DNA from: Alphaproteobacteria bacterium
GTDB lineage: Bacteria > Pseudomonadota > Alphaproteobacteria > Rs-D84
Direction: 5' to 3'
DNA length: 5,922 bases
Assembly (NCBI GenBank): GCA_017937735.1
Contig: JAGBCZ010000025.1
Location: forward strand, 1-5,922
Below, piece by piece: positions 5,836-5,922 of the stretch; positions within the stretch are counted from its first letter, which is position 1; every line of letters starts with the position of its first letter. The translations under genes were made by a program, and so were the position numbers. A model generated the notes under the pieces. The model searched no databases and was not told the DNA's origin. It was given only the letters and a program-made list of their open reading frames with translations.

Positions 5836-5922
5836 GGGGATATGGCGGAATGGTAGACGCTGAGGACTTAAAATCCTTTGGTCATTGCGACCGTGTGGGT
5901 TCGAGTCCCACTATCCCCACCA
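5836..5922 (+). tRNA. tRNA-Leu (anticodon UAA)
   Basis: This is a complete 87-nt class II tRNA whose CCA is the last three bases of the window. The acceptor stem is GGGGATA/TATCCCC with discriminator A. The anticodon arm GAGGA-CTTAAAA-TCCTT, closed by one G-U pair, gives anticodon UAA, reading UUA and UUG. The variable arm GGTC-ATTGC-GACC and the T arm GTGGG-TTCGAGT-CCCAC are intact. No terminator is visible because the window ends here, so the cluster may continue. Confidence 0.97.

Noticed and set aside
1..5922. CRISPR array, transposase, phage gene, toxin-antitoxin or defence system
   Set aside because: No regularly spaced repeats, no terminal inverted repeats and no protein of these families are visible on either strand.

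Overview
The window looks like chromosomal DNA from an AT-rich bacterium, most likely an alphaproteobacterium of the uncultured, host- or gut-associated kind. The basis is an omega subunit with a long acidic tail, recognisable sigma70-type promoters, four tRNA genes that all encode CCA, and compact gene spacing. The lineage call is an inference from gene character; no search was possible.

Left part (1-636). Leftward (minus strand) transcription runs rpoZ (RNA polymerase omega), then tRNA-Ser(GGA) only 8 nt after the rpoZ stop, then a perfect 15-bp hairpin terminator. Positions 1-113 beyond that terminator hold no gene I can name.

Middle part (637-2848). Three rightward genes follow, each with its own promoter and little space between them. 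First is a 147-aa single-membrane-span protein of unknown function, closed by a terminator that begins right after its stop codon. Second is mtaB, the tRNA methylthiotransferase that makes ms2t6A; its promoter places the start of transcription on or next to the ATG, so the mRNA is probably leaderless. Third is a 68-aa single-span protein whose -35 box lies inside the end of mtaB and is preceded by a perfect 16-bp palindrome. A hairpin at 2827-2848 probably ends transcription from both sides.

Right part (2847-5922). A large leftward gene encodes an 887-aa exported, cysteine-rich protein with a signal peptide, a basic Ser/Thr-rich linker, recurring C-x6-C motifs and a duplicated C-terminal cysteine module. 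I do not recognise its family; it is the most distinctive item here. Diverging from it is a rightward tRNA cluster, Leu(CAG), Ala(CGC), Leu(UAA), whose last gene ends exactly at the window edge.

Functional links are loose. rpoZ, four tRNAs and a tRNA-modifying enzyme are information-processing genes, and the three unknown proteins are all predicted to be membrane-anchored or exported. I see no phage, transposon, CRISPR array, toxin-antitoxin pair or defence system.
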